The notes below the pieces were generated by a model that did no database searches, had not been told where the DNA came from, and saw only the letters and a program-made list of their open reading frames with translations. From NCBI GenBank assembly GCA_026418215.1, contig JAOABT010000440.1:1-19162 (forward strand): a DNA stretch of 19,162 nucleotides, in the 5' to 3' direction. This document shows positions 7,390-15,153 of this stretch, one piece after another; the first letter of the stretch is position 1; each line of letters begins with the position of its first letter. The translations under genes were made by a program, and so were the position numbers. This DNA comes from Clostridia bacterium. Its GTDB lineage: Bacteria; Bacillota; Clostridia; DSM-8532.

Positions 7390-8373
7390 TTATTCGGCCA
7401 GCTGACGTATTTCCTGATATGCAGGGAGGTCGGTATAAAGCTCGGCTTTGTAAGGATTGCGGCCTGTCTTGCGCGCTTTTAGAACCATATAGATCAATAC
7501 TGCGATATTTACCAGCAGTGCTGCCAGACTTACGATAAAATAGATGGTCCGATTGTAGGTGGAATCCACCCTGAACGGGCCCGCATCCTGAAACATCGGG
7601 AAGGTTTGGGCAAACATGCACCACATCGCCAAAGTCTGTGCCCGATGCTGGAGCCATGCGCCTTTTCCAACTGTAAAGGCACACAGGGTAGGAGCCAGTA
7701 AAAGCGCCAGCCCGCAGTACCATGAATGATGCGGCAGGCAGTTATATGTATAGGCAAAGTTCCACAGATCATACGCGATAATCCAGAACCAGAGCATATC
7801 CGGCCACAGCATATCCCGGCTTCCGTCAAACTTAGTTTTTTTGCGGATCACAATCCCAAACCACCCTGTGATGGTTATGATATTGAGGAGTCCGGCAATG
7901 GCGTTCATAAAATTCCAGGGACCGCCCATCAGGTAAACCGGCGTATCCGCCGTCTTATCCAGCGCCATAACAGCGTATGAGATTCCGACTTCAATGTCAC
8001 GTGCACAGGCTTCCAGTATATTGATAGCCAGTATCAGAGGCGGGAAGCAAAGCGCGATCCTATTTGATGACAGCTCCCAAATGGTGCCGTCCTTCCTTCT
8101 GATACGCAAAAAACGGATGAGCCAAAAGCCGATACAGCCGGCCGTTGAGGAATAGACCTTCATAAGGTGAAACCAGTCGGTATAGGTACTGCTTTTCAAG
8201 ACCGTAAACCATAGCACGGAAAGGATTACCGGCAGGACGACGAACACGGCAAACCCAACCCATTTGAATCGGCGTGTCAGCTCGTTGGCTGCAAAAAGAG
8301 CAGCAAGAACACAGAGCCAAACTAAAAGTGTTGGGACAATGTTTGCACCAGCGGCTACGTTGAAAGTAAACAT
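7390..8373 (-). CDS. Polytopic membrane protein, DUF5692-like
   Basis: A 327-residue integral membrane protein with about eight or nine hydrophobic segments spread over its length and short charged loops. I believe it belongs to the DUF5692 family of unknown function, judged from memory of overall appearance and not from a search. A distinctive central motif, AYDLWNFAYTYNCLPHHSW (about 203-221), places a Cys and two adjacent His residues next to a membrane segment; these could bind a metal, but that is inference. An ATG two codons upstream (8379) is in frame, but GGGAG is only 2 nt from it and 8 nt from the chosen ATG. It is the first gene of the hypB, oxidoreductase and hypA operon. Nickel or substrate transport, or anchoring of the redox enzyme, are possible roles. 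Confidence 0.7.
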   Translation of the reverse strand: MFTFNVAAGANIVPTLLVWLCVLAALFAANELTRRFKWVGFAVFVVLPVILSVLWFTVLKSSTYTDWFHLMKVYSSTAGCIGFWLIRFLRIRRKDGTIWELSSNRIALCFPPLILAINILEACARDIEVGISYAVMALDKTADTPVYLMGGPWNFMNAIAGLLNIITITGWFGIVIRKKTKFDGSRDMLWPDMLWFWIIAYDLWNFAYTYNCLPHHSWYCGLALLLAPTLCAFTVGKGAWLQHRAQTLAMWCMFAQTFPMFQDAGPFRVDSTYNRTIYFIVSLAALLVNIAVLIYMVLKARKTGRNPYKAELYTDLPAYQEIRQLAE

Positions 8374-8444
8374 ATGCATTACTCCCTTACCTATTAATTT
8401 GTTGAACAGAAGGTTGATTTTTTGAGACGCACTACGATAATTTG

Positions 8445-8455
8445 TGGTTAGACCA
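8445..8455. promoter_or_regulatory. GntR/FCD-type operator in the hyp operon leader
   Basis: TGGTTAGACCA matches the TGGTnnnACCA palindrome bound by FadR/FCD-subfamily GntR regulators. It lies about 15-25 bp downstream of the predicted start of the minus-strand operon, a position suited to blocking transcription. Confidence 0.65.
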
Positions 8456-8475
8456 GAAAAGATCTCTTTATTAAC

Positions 8476-8505
8476 AATATATCGCAGTGTTGCTTGTTAT
8501 GTCAA
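8476..8505 (-). promoter_or_regulatory. Promoter of the DUF5692-hypB-oxidoreductase-hypA operon
   Basis: On the minus strand a perfect TTGACA (8505-8500) is 18 bp from TATATT (8481-8476). Transcription should start near 8470, giving a leader of about 97 nt that includes the operator at 8445-8455. Confidence 0.65.
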
Positions 8506-8553
8506 TTGAAATGGAAGAATACCGGCTATATTGCTATTTTTATATTGGTAAAG

Positions 8554-8582
8554 TTGCTTTTGCCGCTCAGGTTTGTTAATAT
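8554..8582 (+). promoter_or_regulatory. Promoter of the GntR regulator gene
   Basis: TTGCTT (8554-8559) is 17 bp from TAATAT (8577-8582), so transcription should start near 8589. The second operator (8598-8608) lies just downstream, consistent with autorepression. Confidence 0.5.
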
Positions 8583-8596
8583 AGTATTTGTGGTAT

Positions 8597-8609
8597 CTGG
8601 TTGAACCAG
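8597..8609. promoter_or_regulatory. GntR/FCD-type operator at the regulator gene
   Basis: CTGGTTGAACCAG is a perfect 13-bp palindrome with a single central base. Its core TGGTTGAACCA fits the same TGGTnnnACCA pattern as the site at 8445-8455. It lies between the predicted start of transcription and the start codon of the GntR gene. Confidence 0.7.
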
Positions 8610-8637
8610 TATCACTAGAATGGATCGGAGGACGGCT

Positions 8638-9342
8638 ATGGAGTTTTCAAAATTGAGTGCGCCTTCGCTTAAGGAGTTGTTTGTCCGGGAACTGGAATCT
8701 ATGATTCTGTCCGGGCGCTTACCGATTGGCACGCAGCTTCCGCCCGAACGAGATCTTGCCGGTTCCATGCAAGTAAGCCGGGCTGTCGTCAATTCAGGTA
8801 TCGTCGAGCTGGCGCGCAAGGGCTTCTTAGTGATACGTCCCCGTGTTGGAACGTTTGTGGCGGACTATCGGCGGAACGGGACTATCGAGACGTTTTTATC
8901 TATTGTATCCTACAACGGAGGAATGCTGCGAAACGACGAGGTGCGCTCCATTCTGGAGCTGCGGATCGCTCTGGACAAGCTGGCGGTAGAGCTTTGTTCC
9001 TTAAAAATAACTGATGATGAGCTTGCAAATCTCCGGGCAAGCGTGGAAGCACTTGGTAAGGCAAAAACACCCGATGAGGCGGTCTCTCACGCCTTTGCTT
9101 TTCAGCACCAGCTCGCACTGTACTCCAACAACACCCTTCTGCCCGTTATTTTCAGCTCCTTCAAAGCGCTGACGCGTACCCTTTGGCTGCGATACTGTAC
9201 CCTTTACGGGATTTCTTCTCTGTATGAAAACACACGAGTGCTGTTCAGCCATCTCGAAAAGAGGGATTTTGAAGGTGCGATTCAAAGCCTGACGGCTACG
9301 ATCCAGGACAGTATCTCCGGCAGCAGGCCGATTTATTACTGA
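8638..9342 (+). CDS. GntR-family (FCD subfamily) transcriptional regulator
   Basis: A 234-residue regulator. Residues about 8-75 form the GntR winged helix (LKELFVRELESMILSGRL, then QLPPERDLA, QVSRAVV and RPRVGTFV), and about 85-225 form an all-helical FCD effector domain (NDEVRSILELR onward). FCD proteins bind small organic acids and usually repress nearby metabolic genes. In this copy the C-terminal helix reads ENTRVLFSHLEKRD where a His is common, so the usual metal site may be altered. The ATG at 8638 is chosen because GGAGG lies 6 nt before it; an ATG at 8620 in the same frame has no ribosome binding site. Two TGGTnnnACCA operators in the divergent intergenic region suggest it controls itself and the hypAB-oxidoreductase operon. 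The effector is unknown. Confidence 0.92.
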   Translation: MEFSKLSAPSLKELFVRELESMILSGRLPIGTQLPPERDLAGSMQVSRAVVNSGIVELARKGFLVIRPRVGTFVADYRRNGTIETFLSIVSYNGGMLRNDEVRSILELRIALDKLAVELCSLKITDDELANLRASVEALGKAKTPDEAVSHAFAFQHQLALYSNNTLLPVIFSSFKALTRTLWLRYCTLYGISSLYENTRVLFSHLEKRDFEGAIQSLTATIQDSISGSRPIYY

Positions 9343-9468
9343 TGGAATGCGGGTTTGGATATCCCTAACGATAGAAGCGACCCCAAGGGAATATTTACAA
9401 TTTACAAAAGACCAAAGCTAAGGTGGTAAATTTTCAGGGGAAAACCCGGTAAGGTAGGGGTAAAACAT

Positions 9469-9510
9469 AACAAGCGGCTTTCAGTTATTAGCTGAAAGCC
9501 GCTTGTTTTT

Positions 9511-9511
<1 letters not shown>
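9469..9511 (+). terminator. Strong hairpin terminator between gntR and tRNA-Met (possibly two-way)
   Basis: AACAAGCGGCTTTCAG (9469-9484) pairs perfectly over 16 bp with 9492-9507 around a 7-nt loop. A T run follows on the plus strand, so it ends gntR transcription. On the minus strand the same hairpin directly follows the tRNA 3' end and is followed by a weaker T-rich stretch. The 126 bp between the gntR stop and this hairpin show no gene. Confidence 0.85.
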
Positions 9512-9588
<77 letters not shown>

Positions 9589-9611
9589 ACGTCATTTTTT
9601 AGCGCTTTCTT

Positions 9612-9640
9612 AGTATAACACCGGCTTTAAAATTTTACAA
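9612..9640 (-). promoter_or_regulatory. Promoter of the initiator tRNA gene
   Basis: On the minus strand TTGTAA (9640-9635) is 17 bp from TATACT (9617-9612). The predicted start near 9605 is about 17 nt before the mature tRNA 5' end. Confidence 0.65.
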
Positions 9641-9678
9641 GCACTTTTGACGTATTCCCAAAAATTTATATTATTTCC

Positions 9679-10818
9679 CTAAGCTGCTGCCGCTTCCTTT
9701 CTGCTGAAGCCGTAGACAGCGACTGCGAAAAAGGCTAATGCAAAGGCTGTTACGACGAGGATATTCGTGGATACGTCGCCCAGGGATTTGCCATACATTA
9801 TGCTCTCAATGGCATCCAGTGTCCAGCGCTGGGGGAACAGGTGAGAGATATTCTGCATGAACACCGGCATCATTTTTACGTCCCAGAAGCAGCCTGAGAC
9901 AAGACAAGTCGGGTAGATTACAAGCGTGCAGAGGATGTTCAGCTGGCTTTCGTTCTTTGCAAAGGCTACCAGCATTAATGTTACACCAACGGAGGCAACT
10001 AACAGCGGGAAAAGTACGAGCATCATGGAGAGCGGGTCTACACCCATCTCCACATGGAAGGCATATTTTAATAGAAATAAAGTTGCAAGGGTTTGAAGCG
10101 TCACCAGGCTTACGTTTACAAATACGTTTCCCATAATGAACTGGTGACCCTTAACCGGAGTACAACGGATGCGGGCCAAGGTTTTCTGCTTGCGTTCTTT
10201 TATAATATAGGCTGCTGTTCTTTGGGTGCCAATAAGAACAAATTGAATCAAGAAGCCAATCCCAAGGTATGTAATGCTAAGGCCCGCAGACACGTTCTTG
10301 ACACCCTTGGTTTCGACAGGGATGATACTGGCTTGATTCTCTTCATAAAGGCTCTTGAAGGCGGCGAGATCGCCGTTGGAGGCCTTGGCAAGAATGGCTG
10401 TATTGGGAAGCGTCGTATTGAGAAAGCTTTCAACCCAACCCGTTGCGGCAACACCCTGAACGGAAAGAACCTGAATCATTTTGGGAGTTCCGGTAAGGTA
10501 GCTGCTTGTGAAGCCCTCAGGAATGACAAGTGCACAATCAAGCTTACCCGAGGAGATGGCCTCGTTGACACTGGCCTCATTAATGTCTTTGATTTGGAAG
10601 CGCTTCTGGCCCTTAAGCTCTTCGTAAACAGCTTTTGAAAGAAATTCCGAATCCTTGTTGATAACACCAACACGGATATAGCTTGTACTGGCATTGCTGA
10701 ACATCACGAGGGGAATGATGATGCCGATTATAGGCAGCAAGATGTAAATGACGACACTATTTTTAGTTCTGAACAATATTTTAAACAGATTCTTGGCAAT
10801 CAGGATAATGTTATTCAT
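9679..10818 (-). CDS. ABC-2 type exporter permease (second of two)
   Basis: A 379-residue membrane protein of the ABC2_membrane_3 (NatB/YhaP/DrrB-like) type. One N-terminal membrane helix (about 18-40) is followed by a large extracytoplasmic domain (about 45-170) and then five or six helices to the C terminus. The conserved RTAAYIIKERKQKTLARIRCTPV cytoplasmic segment marks the ATPase-contact region. Its ATG overlaps the stop of the preceding permease by four bases (ATGA), and GGAGG lies 7 nt before it, so the two are translationally coupled and probably form a heterodimer. The substrate is unknown; drugs, antimicrobial peptides or lipids are typical for the family. Confidence 0.9.
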   Translation of the reverse strand: MNNIILIAKNLFKILFRTKNSVVIYILLPIIGIIIPLVMFSNASTSYIRVGVINKDSEFLSKAVYEELKGQKRFQIKDINEASVNEAISSGKLDCALVIPEGFTSSYLTGTPKMIQVLSVQGVAATGWVESFLNTTLPNTAILAKASNGDLAAFKSLYEENQASIIPVETKGVKNVSAGLSITYLGIGFLIQFVLIGTQRTAAYIIKERKQKTLARIRCTPVKGHQFIMGNVFVNVSLVTLQTLATLFLLKYAFHVEMGVDPLSMMLVLFPLLVASVGVTLMLVAFAKNESQLNILCTLVIYPTCLVSGCFWDVKMMPVFMQNISHLFPQRWTLDAIESIMYGKSLGDVSTNILVVTAFALAFFAVAVYGFSRKEAAAA

Positions 10819-11948
10819 GCGTAGACCTCCTTTTTAGACAGAACCGAGGAGATGGCCAGGAACACAATGGCTATACCCAGGTATAAGGCAATAGTGGTTC
10901 CGAAGGTTGAGTAATCATTGGCGTAGATGACCTGCAAAAGTGTTTGGTTCAGCCATTTTACAGGTGACAGCCAGGCAATCTGCGAGATGATGCCGCCAAT
11001 GCCCATGAGCTCCAGGTTTACATATCCGCCCCCAAGGAAAATCAGGATGGGGATAAGTGTGTTTAAAATGGTGGTTCCTGTTGAATTTTCCTTAAAGAGA
11101 TAGGCCATACCCACACCGACCGACACAACCATGATGATTTGCGCAAGCAAAATGGCTGCTACTGCAGGGATGTTGGTTCCCCATTCGGTTTTCAGAACAA
11201 ATTTGTCAAAGAAGAAGACGATAACCACCTGCAGACAGGTGACGAGAGTCATGCCTGTGACCTTGGACACAAGGATTTCTGCATTTTTGACCGGGGAAAG
11301 CACCATTCTGGACAGGGTCCTCTGCTGGCGCTCATCGGAAATGAGGCTGGAGCCTGCGGGGCCTGCGTACATAATGATGAGTGTAAGCATGGTAAGGGCA
11401 TAATAATCGAGGGCACGAGGTGCCTTTTGCTTTTGAAGCGAGACGCTTTCAGTATATTTACTCCCAGTGCTCTCGTCTTGGGAATTCAGGTCTTTAAGGC
11501 TTAAAGGGTTAACTTTTGCCACGGTCATAATTGTATTGAATTTGCTTGCGTAGGCTTTAACCATGGTTTCAGCAATCTGGCCGCTCATGGTTCCGCCATC
11601 GCGCATGGTAATAACAATGCGGTCATCACCAACCTCGATATAGCAGGCCGAGTCCCCGAATTTAACAGCATTTAAGGCTTTCTCAGGGGTTTCCTCCTTT
11701 AGGTAGAGCTTTTCCTTTTCAATCTGGGGGACGAAATCCTTCTTAAAGGCGGCCGCCATGGGGGAGTTTCCTTCGATATGATAATAGGCGTCAATACGGG
11801 TGGGACCGCTGTTGCTGGAGAACATATTAGACAACGAAGCACCTAATACGAGAGTCAAGACAATGGGAAAGACTATCGTGAAGATCATACCGTTCCGGTC
11901 TCTCACAAGCTGCTTAATTTCCTTGATAACGAGCGATAATGTACGCAT
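10815..11948 (-). CDS. ABC-2 type exporter permease (first of two)
   Basis: A 377-residue paralogue of the next gene with the same plan: N-terminal helix (about 18-38), long extracytoplasmic domain (about 40-200) and a C-terminal block of about five helices. The coupling segment is SDERQQRTLSRMVLSPV. The ATG at 11948 is preceded by AGGAGG at 6 nt and lies one base after the ATPase stop. A GTG at 11966 in the same frame would overlap the ATPase gene and is less likely. It should pair with the following permease and the ATPase encoded just upstream to form one exporter. Confidence 0.9.
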   Translation of the reverse strand: MRTLSLVIKEIKQLVRDRNGMIFTIVFPIVLTLVLGASLSNMFSSNSGPTRIDAYYHIEGNSPMAAAFKKDFVPQIEKEKLYLKEETPEKALNAVKFGDSACYIEVGDDRIVITMRDGGTMSGQIAETMVKAYASKFNTIMTVAKVNPLSLKDLNSQDESTGSKYTESVSLQKQKAPRALDYYALTMLTLIIMYAGPAGSSLISDERQQRTLSRMVLSPVKNAEILVSKVTGMTLVTCLQVVIVFFFDKFVLKTEWGTNIPAVAAILLAQIIMVVSVGVGMAYLFKENSTGTTILNTLIPILIFLGGGYVNLELMGIGGIISQIAWLSPVKWLNQTLLQVIYANDYSTFGTTIALYLGIAIVFLAISSVLSKKEVYA

Positions 11949-11949
11949 A

Positions 11950-12894
11950 TCAAGCCTCCTGATCACGGAGCTTACGACCTGTAAGGCTTAAAAAGACGGT
12001 TTCAAGGTCGGGTGTCCGGTTTTCGATGTTTTTGATGGTGTTGTGCGTTCCGATGAAATACTGGATAATTCGGTCCAAGTTCATAACATCTCTTGATGTG
12101 GAGACGCGGATATCATTTTCAGAAATATCAACATTTTTAACGCCGGGAATCTTGAGAAGCTCTTTATCATTGACCTTGTAGGGGTTTTCCACAGTGACGA
12201 ACAGAGTGTCGGTGTCACTAATGATGGACTTCAAATCGGCTTCGGTGCCCTCAGCAATGACCTTCCCGAAATCCATAATGGCTATTCTGGAGCAAACCTC
12301 TTCAACCTCTTCCATGTAATGGCTGGTGTAGATGATGGTGCTTCCCCGCTTGTTAAGCTCTTTAACCGATTGAAGGATGTGATTTCTGGATTGGGGATCA
12401 ATACCTACGGTAGGTTCGTCCATAATGATAAGCTTGGGCTTATGCGCAATGGCGCAGGCGATATTGAGACGGCGCTTCATACCTCCGGAAAAGCCTTTTG
12501 GGAAACGCTTGGCGTGTTCTGAAAGACCTACGAACTCCAGAGCTTCTTCAGCATTCTGCTGCAACTCCCTGCCCTTGATGCCATAAAGCCCTGCAAAGAA
12601 GCTGACGTTTTCATAGGCGGTGAGGTCGCCGTAGATGGCGATATCCTGTGGAACCAAGCCAATAGTGGTCTTGGCAAACAAGGCATTCTTGGCGACGTCC
12701 TTGTCAAAGAGTTTGATGGTGCCGCTGTCCGGGTTGATCAGCCCCGAAATCATGTTGATGGTGGTGCTTTTCCCGGCGCCATTGGGTCCTAGCAATCCGA
12801 AAATCTCGCCTTCCTGAACAGAAAGGTCAATATTGTCGACGGCGGTGATGTCTCCAAATCTTTTTACGAGTCCGTTAAGCTGAAGTGCCTTCAT
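11950..12894 (-). CDS. ABC transporter ATP-binding protein (exporter type)
   Basis: A 314-residue ATPase with every key motif: Walker A GPNGAGKST (36-44), Q-loop Gln83, signature FSGGMKRRL (135-143), Walker B LIIMDEP (155-161) and H-loop His192. The length, with about 90 residues after the H-loop, matches the DrrA/CcmA-like subfamily that partners ABC-2 permeases. The ATG at 12894 has GAGGAG 7 nt upstream; a TTG at 12909 in the same frame would bury that site. It is the first gene of the three-gene exporter operon, downstream of an activator-type promoter. Confidence 0.95.
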   Translation of the reverse strand: MKALQLNGLVKRFGDITAVDNIDLSVQEGEIFGLLGPNGAGKSTTINMISGLINPDSGTIKLFDKDVAKNALFAKTTIGLVPQDIAIYGDLTAYENVSFFAGLYGIKGRELQQNAEEALEFVGLSEHAKRFPKGFSGGMKRRLNIACAIAHKPKLIIMDEPTVGIDPQSRNHILQSVKELNKRGSTIIYTSHYMEEVEEVCSRIAIMDFGKVIAEGTEADLKSIISDTDTLFVTVENPYKVNDKELLKIPGVKNVDISENDIRVSTSRDVMNLDRIIQYFIGTHNTIKNIENRTPDLETVFLSLTGRKLRDQEA

Positions 12895-12935
12895 ATTAAA
12901 ACTCCTCAATCATCAAAATCATTTGCTACACTTTG

Positions 12936-12970
12936 ATTATAGAGGAGCCCAGGTGAATGACAGAAGTCCA
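12936..12970 (-). promoter_or_regulatory. Activator-dependent promoter of the ABC exporter operon
   Basis: A perfect TATAAT (minus, 12941-12936) lies 42 bp before the ATPase start codon. The -35 position at optimal spacing reads TCTGTC or TTCTGT, a poor match. A degenerate copy of the upstream palindrome (ATGAC-AGA-AGTCCA, 12957-12970) covers that -35, as expected for a promoter that needs a bound activator. Confidence 0.5.
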
Positions 12971-12986
12971 AAAGGTCATGAATAGT

Positions 12987-13087
12987 ACGTGACTTTAGTC
13001 ACGTTTAAAGAGGTACATGACTTTAGTCATGCAAAAAGAGGTACGTGACTAAAGTCACGTTAAAAGAAGTTATGAGTAAAGTCATAA
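12987..13087. repeat. Array of four palindromes at 27-28 bp period (regulator boxes)
   Basis: Four near-identical inverted repeats sit between the response regulator and the exporter genes: ACGTGACTTTAGTCACGT (12987-13004), CATGACTTTAGTCATG (13016-13031), ACGTGACTAAAGTCACGT (13043-13060) and TTATGAGTAAAGTCATAA (13070-13087, one mismatch). Their centres are 28, 28 and 27 bp apart, and the linkers also resemble each other (AAAGAGGTAC-like). A shorter palindrome GTAATGTCATTAC (13097-13109) follows. The likely binder is the NarL-type regulator encoded next door. The remaining 13110-13277 contains a weak AATGGT/ACCATT stem but no gene I can support. Confidence 0.8.
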
Positions 13088-13277
13088 ACATAATAAGTAA
13101 TGTCATTACACATATATTAAGGTTTACATGATGAGAAAGATGGAGCCACTAATATCTATAAGTAAATGAGAAAGGATGTAGCAGTCATAAGCAGAAACCT
13201 TGTACTATCAACATCGAATCATATCAATGGTATGTAGAGAGACCATTCATCCTGCATAAAGCCTTTACTTAACATCT

Positions 13278-13931
13278 TCAAGGACGCAGAGTCCCCCCGT
13301 TTATATAGTAAATGGCCACCTGAGTACGGTGCTCAAGCCCTGTCTTGTCGAGAATGGAGGTGATGTGGTTTTTGACCGTTCCTTCCGAGATAAAGAGGGT
13401 CGATGCGATCTCACGGTTTGAAAGCCCCTCGGAGATTAAACGCATGATTTCAAGCTCCCGTTCGGAGAACAGACTGGTGTCTATGCTTTTTTTTGCAGAA
13501 GGCTGTGAGCTTCCTGAAAGATTATCCTTGAGCTTCTCAAGGACGACGTTCTCCATTACGGAACCGCCCTGGTGGACAAGCTTGACGGCCGCTTTGATTT
13601 TGTCAGGTGTATTATTCTTTAATAAATAGCCCTTGGCTCCCGACTGTATAGCATCCCTGATATGGGAGTCGTCATCAAAGGTTGTAAGAATGAGAACCTT
13701 CGTCTTTGTCCGCTCGCAAATTTCCTTGGTAGCTGCAACGCCATCCATGACGGGCATGCGGATATCCACCAGCGCAACATCTATTTCAGGGTGCCCAAGG
13801 CAGGCATCAACTGCCTGACGGCCATTTTCAGCACAGGCAATTATCTGAAAGTCAGGGTCCATGCCCAGGATAATATTGAGTCCCTCGCGAATTAAGGCAT
13901 CATCATCTGCCAAAAGAAGTCGTATGGCCAT
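13278..13931 (-). CDS. NarL/FixJ-type response regulator
   Basis: A 217-residue two-domain regulator. The receiver (about 1-120) has the acidic pocket DDD (9-11), phospho-acceptor Asp56 in VDIRMP, the switch Thr in LILTT and the conserved Lys in GYLLKN. The C-terminal LuxR helix-turn-helix (about 150-215) contains SERELEIMRLISEGLSNREIA and SEGTVKNHI. It overlaps the end of the kinase gene by 29 bp and should be its partner. Three in-frame starts are possible; the ATG at 13931 has GGAGG 9 nt upstream, while the one at 13937 is too close to it. It probably binds the palindrome array and switches on the ABC exporter. Confidence 0.94.
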   Translation of the reverse strand: MAIRLLLADDDALIREGLNIILGMDPDFQIIACAENGRQAVDACLGHPEIDVALVDIRMPVMDGVAATKEICERTKTKVLILTTFDDDSHIRDAIQSGAKGYLLKNNTPDKIKAAVKLVHQGGSVMENVVLEKLKDNLSGSSQPSAKKSIDTSLFSERELEIMRLISEGLSNREIASTLFISEGTVKNHITSILDKTGLEHRTQVAIYYINGGTLRP

Positions 13932-15039
13932 TTGCATCCCCCTCCAATGGAACAAGCATAGTGAGTGAAAAGCCCTTGGAGCCCTCCACCAGCAGGCGGC
14001 CGCCTACGGTTAAGAGCCTTTCCTCCATGCCGGCAAGGCCCAAACCCTTTTTAATCGGGCCTGTGACCAAACCGTTGTCTGTTATTTGATAGCGTATCAT
14101 CTTGTTCATGACGAAAATGGACACGACAACGCTGTCAGCCTTGGAATGTCTCAAGAGATTGGTAAGAGCCTCAGAGGTATTTTCAAAAAAGATTTTCCAG
14201 AACAGCGGCGTCAGCTTGGAAATGTCACCCTCATAATGTAAGGAGGTCTGAATGCCGTGCTTTTCTTTAAAATCGTTCAAAATGAGCTGCAATCGATTAA
14301 GACCCATTTGCTCGGAGGGCGGCTTGATGTTTCGCAGTGTCATGCGGATATTCTCAAGCCCCGTTCTTAGGGTCGCAATAACGGTATCCATCATGGAGGC
14401 TGCTTTTTGCGGGTCCTTCAGTGAAATGACCTTAATGGCCTCAAGCTGCATCAGGCTCCCGGAGATGGAATGGCCCACTTTATCATGGATTTCCTGCGCA
14501 ATTTTATTTCGTTCCTCCAACTGTGTGGTATAGGTGAGCTGCTGCCTGATTTCTTCTCCAATGGAAAGCTTTTTGTGAAGCCTGTCATTCAAAAGTCTCA
14601 ACTGGTCGTTTTGCTTTTGCAGGTTTACAAGCTTGCTGTCCCGATTTTGAAGCAGATAGATGATAGAAGCAAAACCAATTGCCAAAAAGTACTCGCCCTC
14701 AAGGTGATATTGAATGGACAAGGGGAGTAAAAATAGAATAATGAGAGAAGCATAAAGAGGATTAACGCTTAAATTAAAAAAGATTTCTGTCACGATTATG
14801 GGGACAAGCAGAAGCAAGCTTTGGTTATCGGGCAGGAACCCGGCTATTAAAAGGATGGAGGCGATTTGCAGTGCTAATCGGACATATTTACTTTTCATGA
14901 CCGGTACCAGAACAGACAGGGCCATCAGCAAGAGCACTGCCATCAGTGTCAGGGCCATGGTGCCTGTGAACACACCGGGTTTTGTATAAATACAATAAAT
15001 CAGTAGAATAATCTTTATGAACAAAAAAGGTTTACCCAT
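13903..15039 (-). CDS. NarL-family membrane sensor histidine kinase (HisKA_3)
   Basis: A 378-residue kinase. Residues 1-130 form about five or six membrane helices with only short loops, which suggests that it senses something in the membrane or a membrane transporter rather than through a periplasmic domain. A coiled linker (about 133-180) leads to the HisKA_3 dimerisation domain, with phospho-acceptor His195 in AQEIHDKVGHS, and then an HATPase domain with the N box (ENTSEALTNLLRHS) and the G box GLGLAGM. This layout resembles the DesK/LiaS/YvfT kinases of Firmicutes. TAGGAG lies 7 nt before the ATG. The regulator gene overlaps its 3' end, and the exporter operon follows. Confidence 0.93.
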   Translation of the reverse strand: MGKPFLFIKIILLIYCIYTKPGVFTGTMALTLMAVLLLMALSVLVPVMKSKYVRLALQIASILLIAGFLPDNQSLLLLVPIIVTEIFFNLSVNPLYASLIILFLLPLSIQYHLEGEYFLAIGFASIIYLLQNRDSKLVNLQKQNDQLRLLNDRLHKKLSIGEEIRQQLTYTTQLEERNKIAQEIHDKVGHSISGSLMQLEAIKVISLKDPQKAASMMDTVIATLRTGLENIRMTLRNIKPPSEQMGLNRLQLILNDFKEKHGIQTSLHYEGDISKLTPLFWKIFFENTSEALTNLLRHSKADSVVVSIFVMNKMIRYQITDNGLVTGPIKKGLGLAGMEERLLTVGGRLLVEGSKGFSLTMLVPLEGDANGHTTSFGR

Positions 15040-15077
15040 GCCATATGCTCCTATAACCCGGGGAAGCGCTTATTTTC

Positions 15078-15106
15078 ATTCTATCATTGGTTCTAAATAC
15101 GAGCAA
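15078..15106 (-). promoter_or_regulatory. Promoter of the kinase-regulator operon
   Basis: On the minus strand TTGCTC (15106-15101) is 17 bp from TAGAAT (15083-15078), about 39 bp before the kinase start. No copy of the exporter palindrome is present here, so the two-component genes do not seem to use the same box. Confidence 0.5.
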
Positions 15107-15153
15107 GAAAGCATTTGGTTCAGTAAATTGTAATGGTAATTTTTACCCTTGGG

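Noticed and set aside
6635..7405. Plus-strand open frame opposite hypB
   Set aside because: hypB on the minus strand has complete GTPase and metal-site motifs. The antisense frame is Ser-rich, shows no domain and has no plausible start signals.
10093..10638. Plus-strand open frame opposite an ABC permease
   Set aside because: It is a shadow of the permease gene, which has coupled starts and a clear membrane topology.
12987..13087. CRISPR-like regular spacing of repeats
   Set aside because: The repeats are symmetric palindromes of 16-18 bp with linkers of only about 10 bp that also resemble each other. There are no unique spacers and no cas genes, so this is an operator array.
13148..13240. 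Small peptide frame between the exporter promoter array and the response regulator
   Set aside because: A 23-codon plus-strand frame exists but lacks a ribosome binding site or any recognisable feature, so it is not supported.
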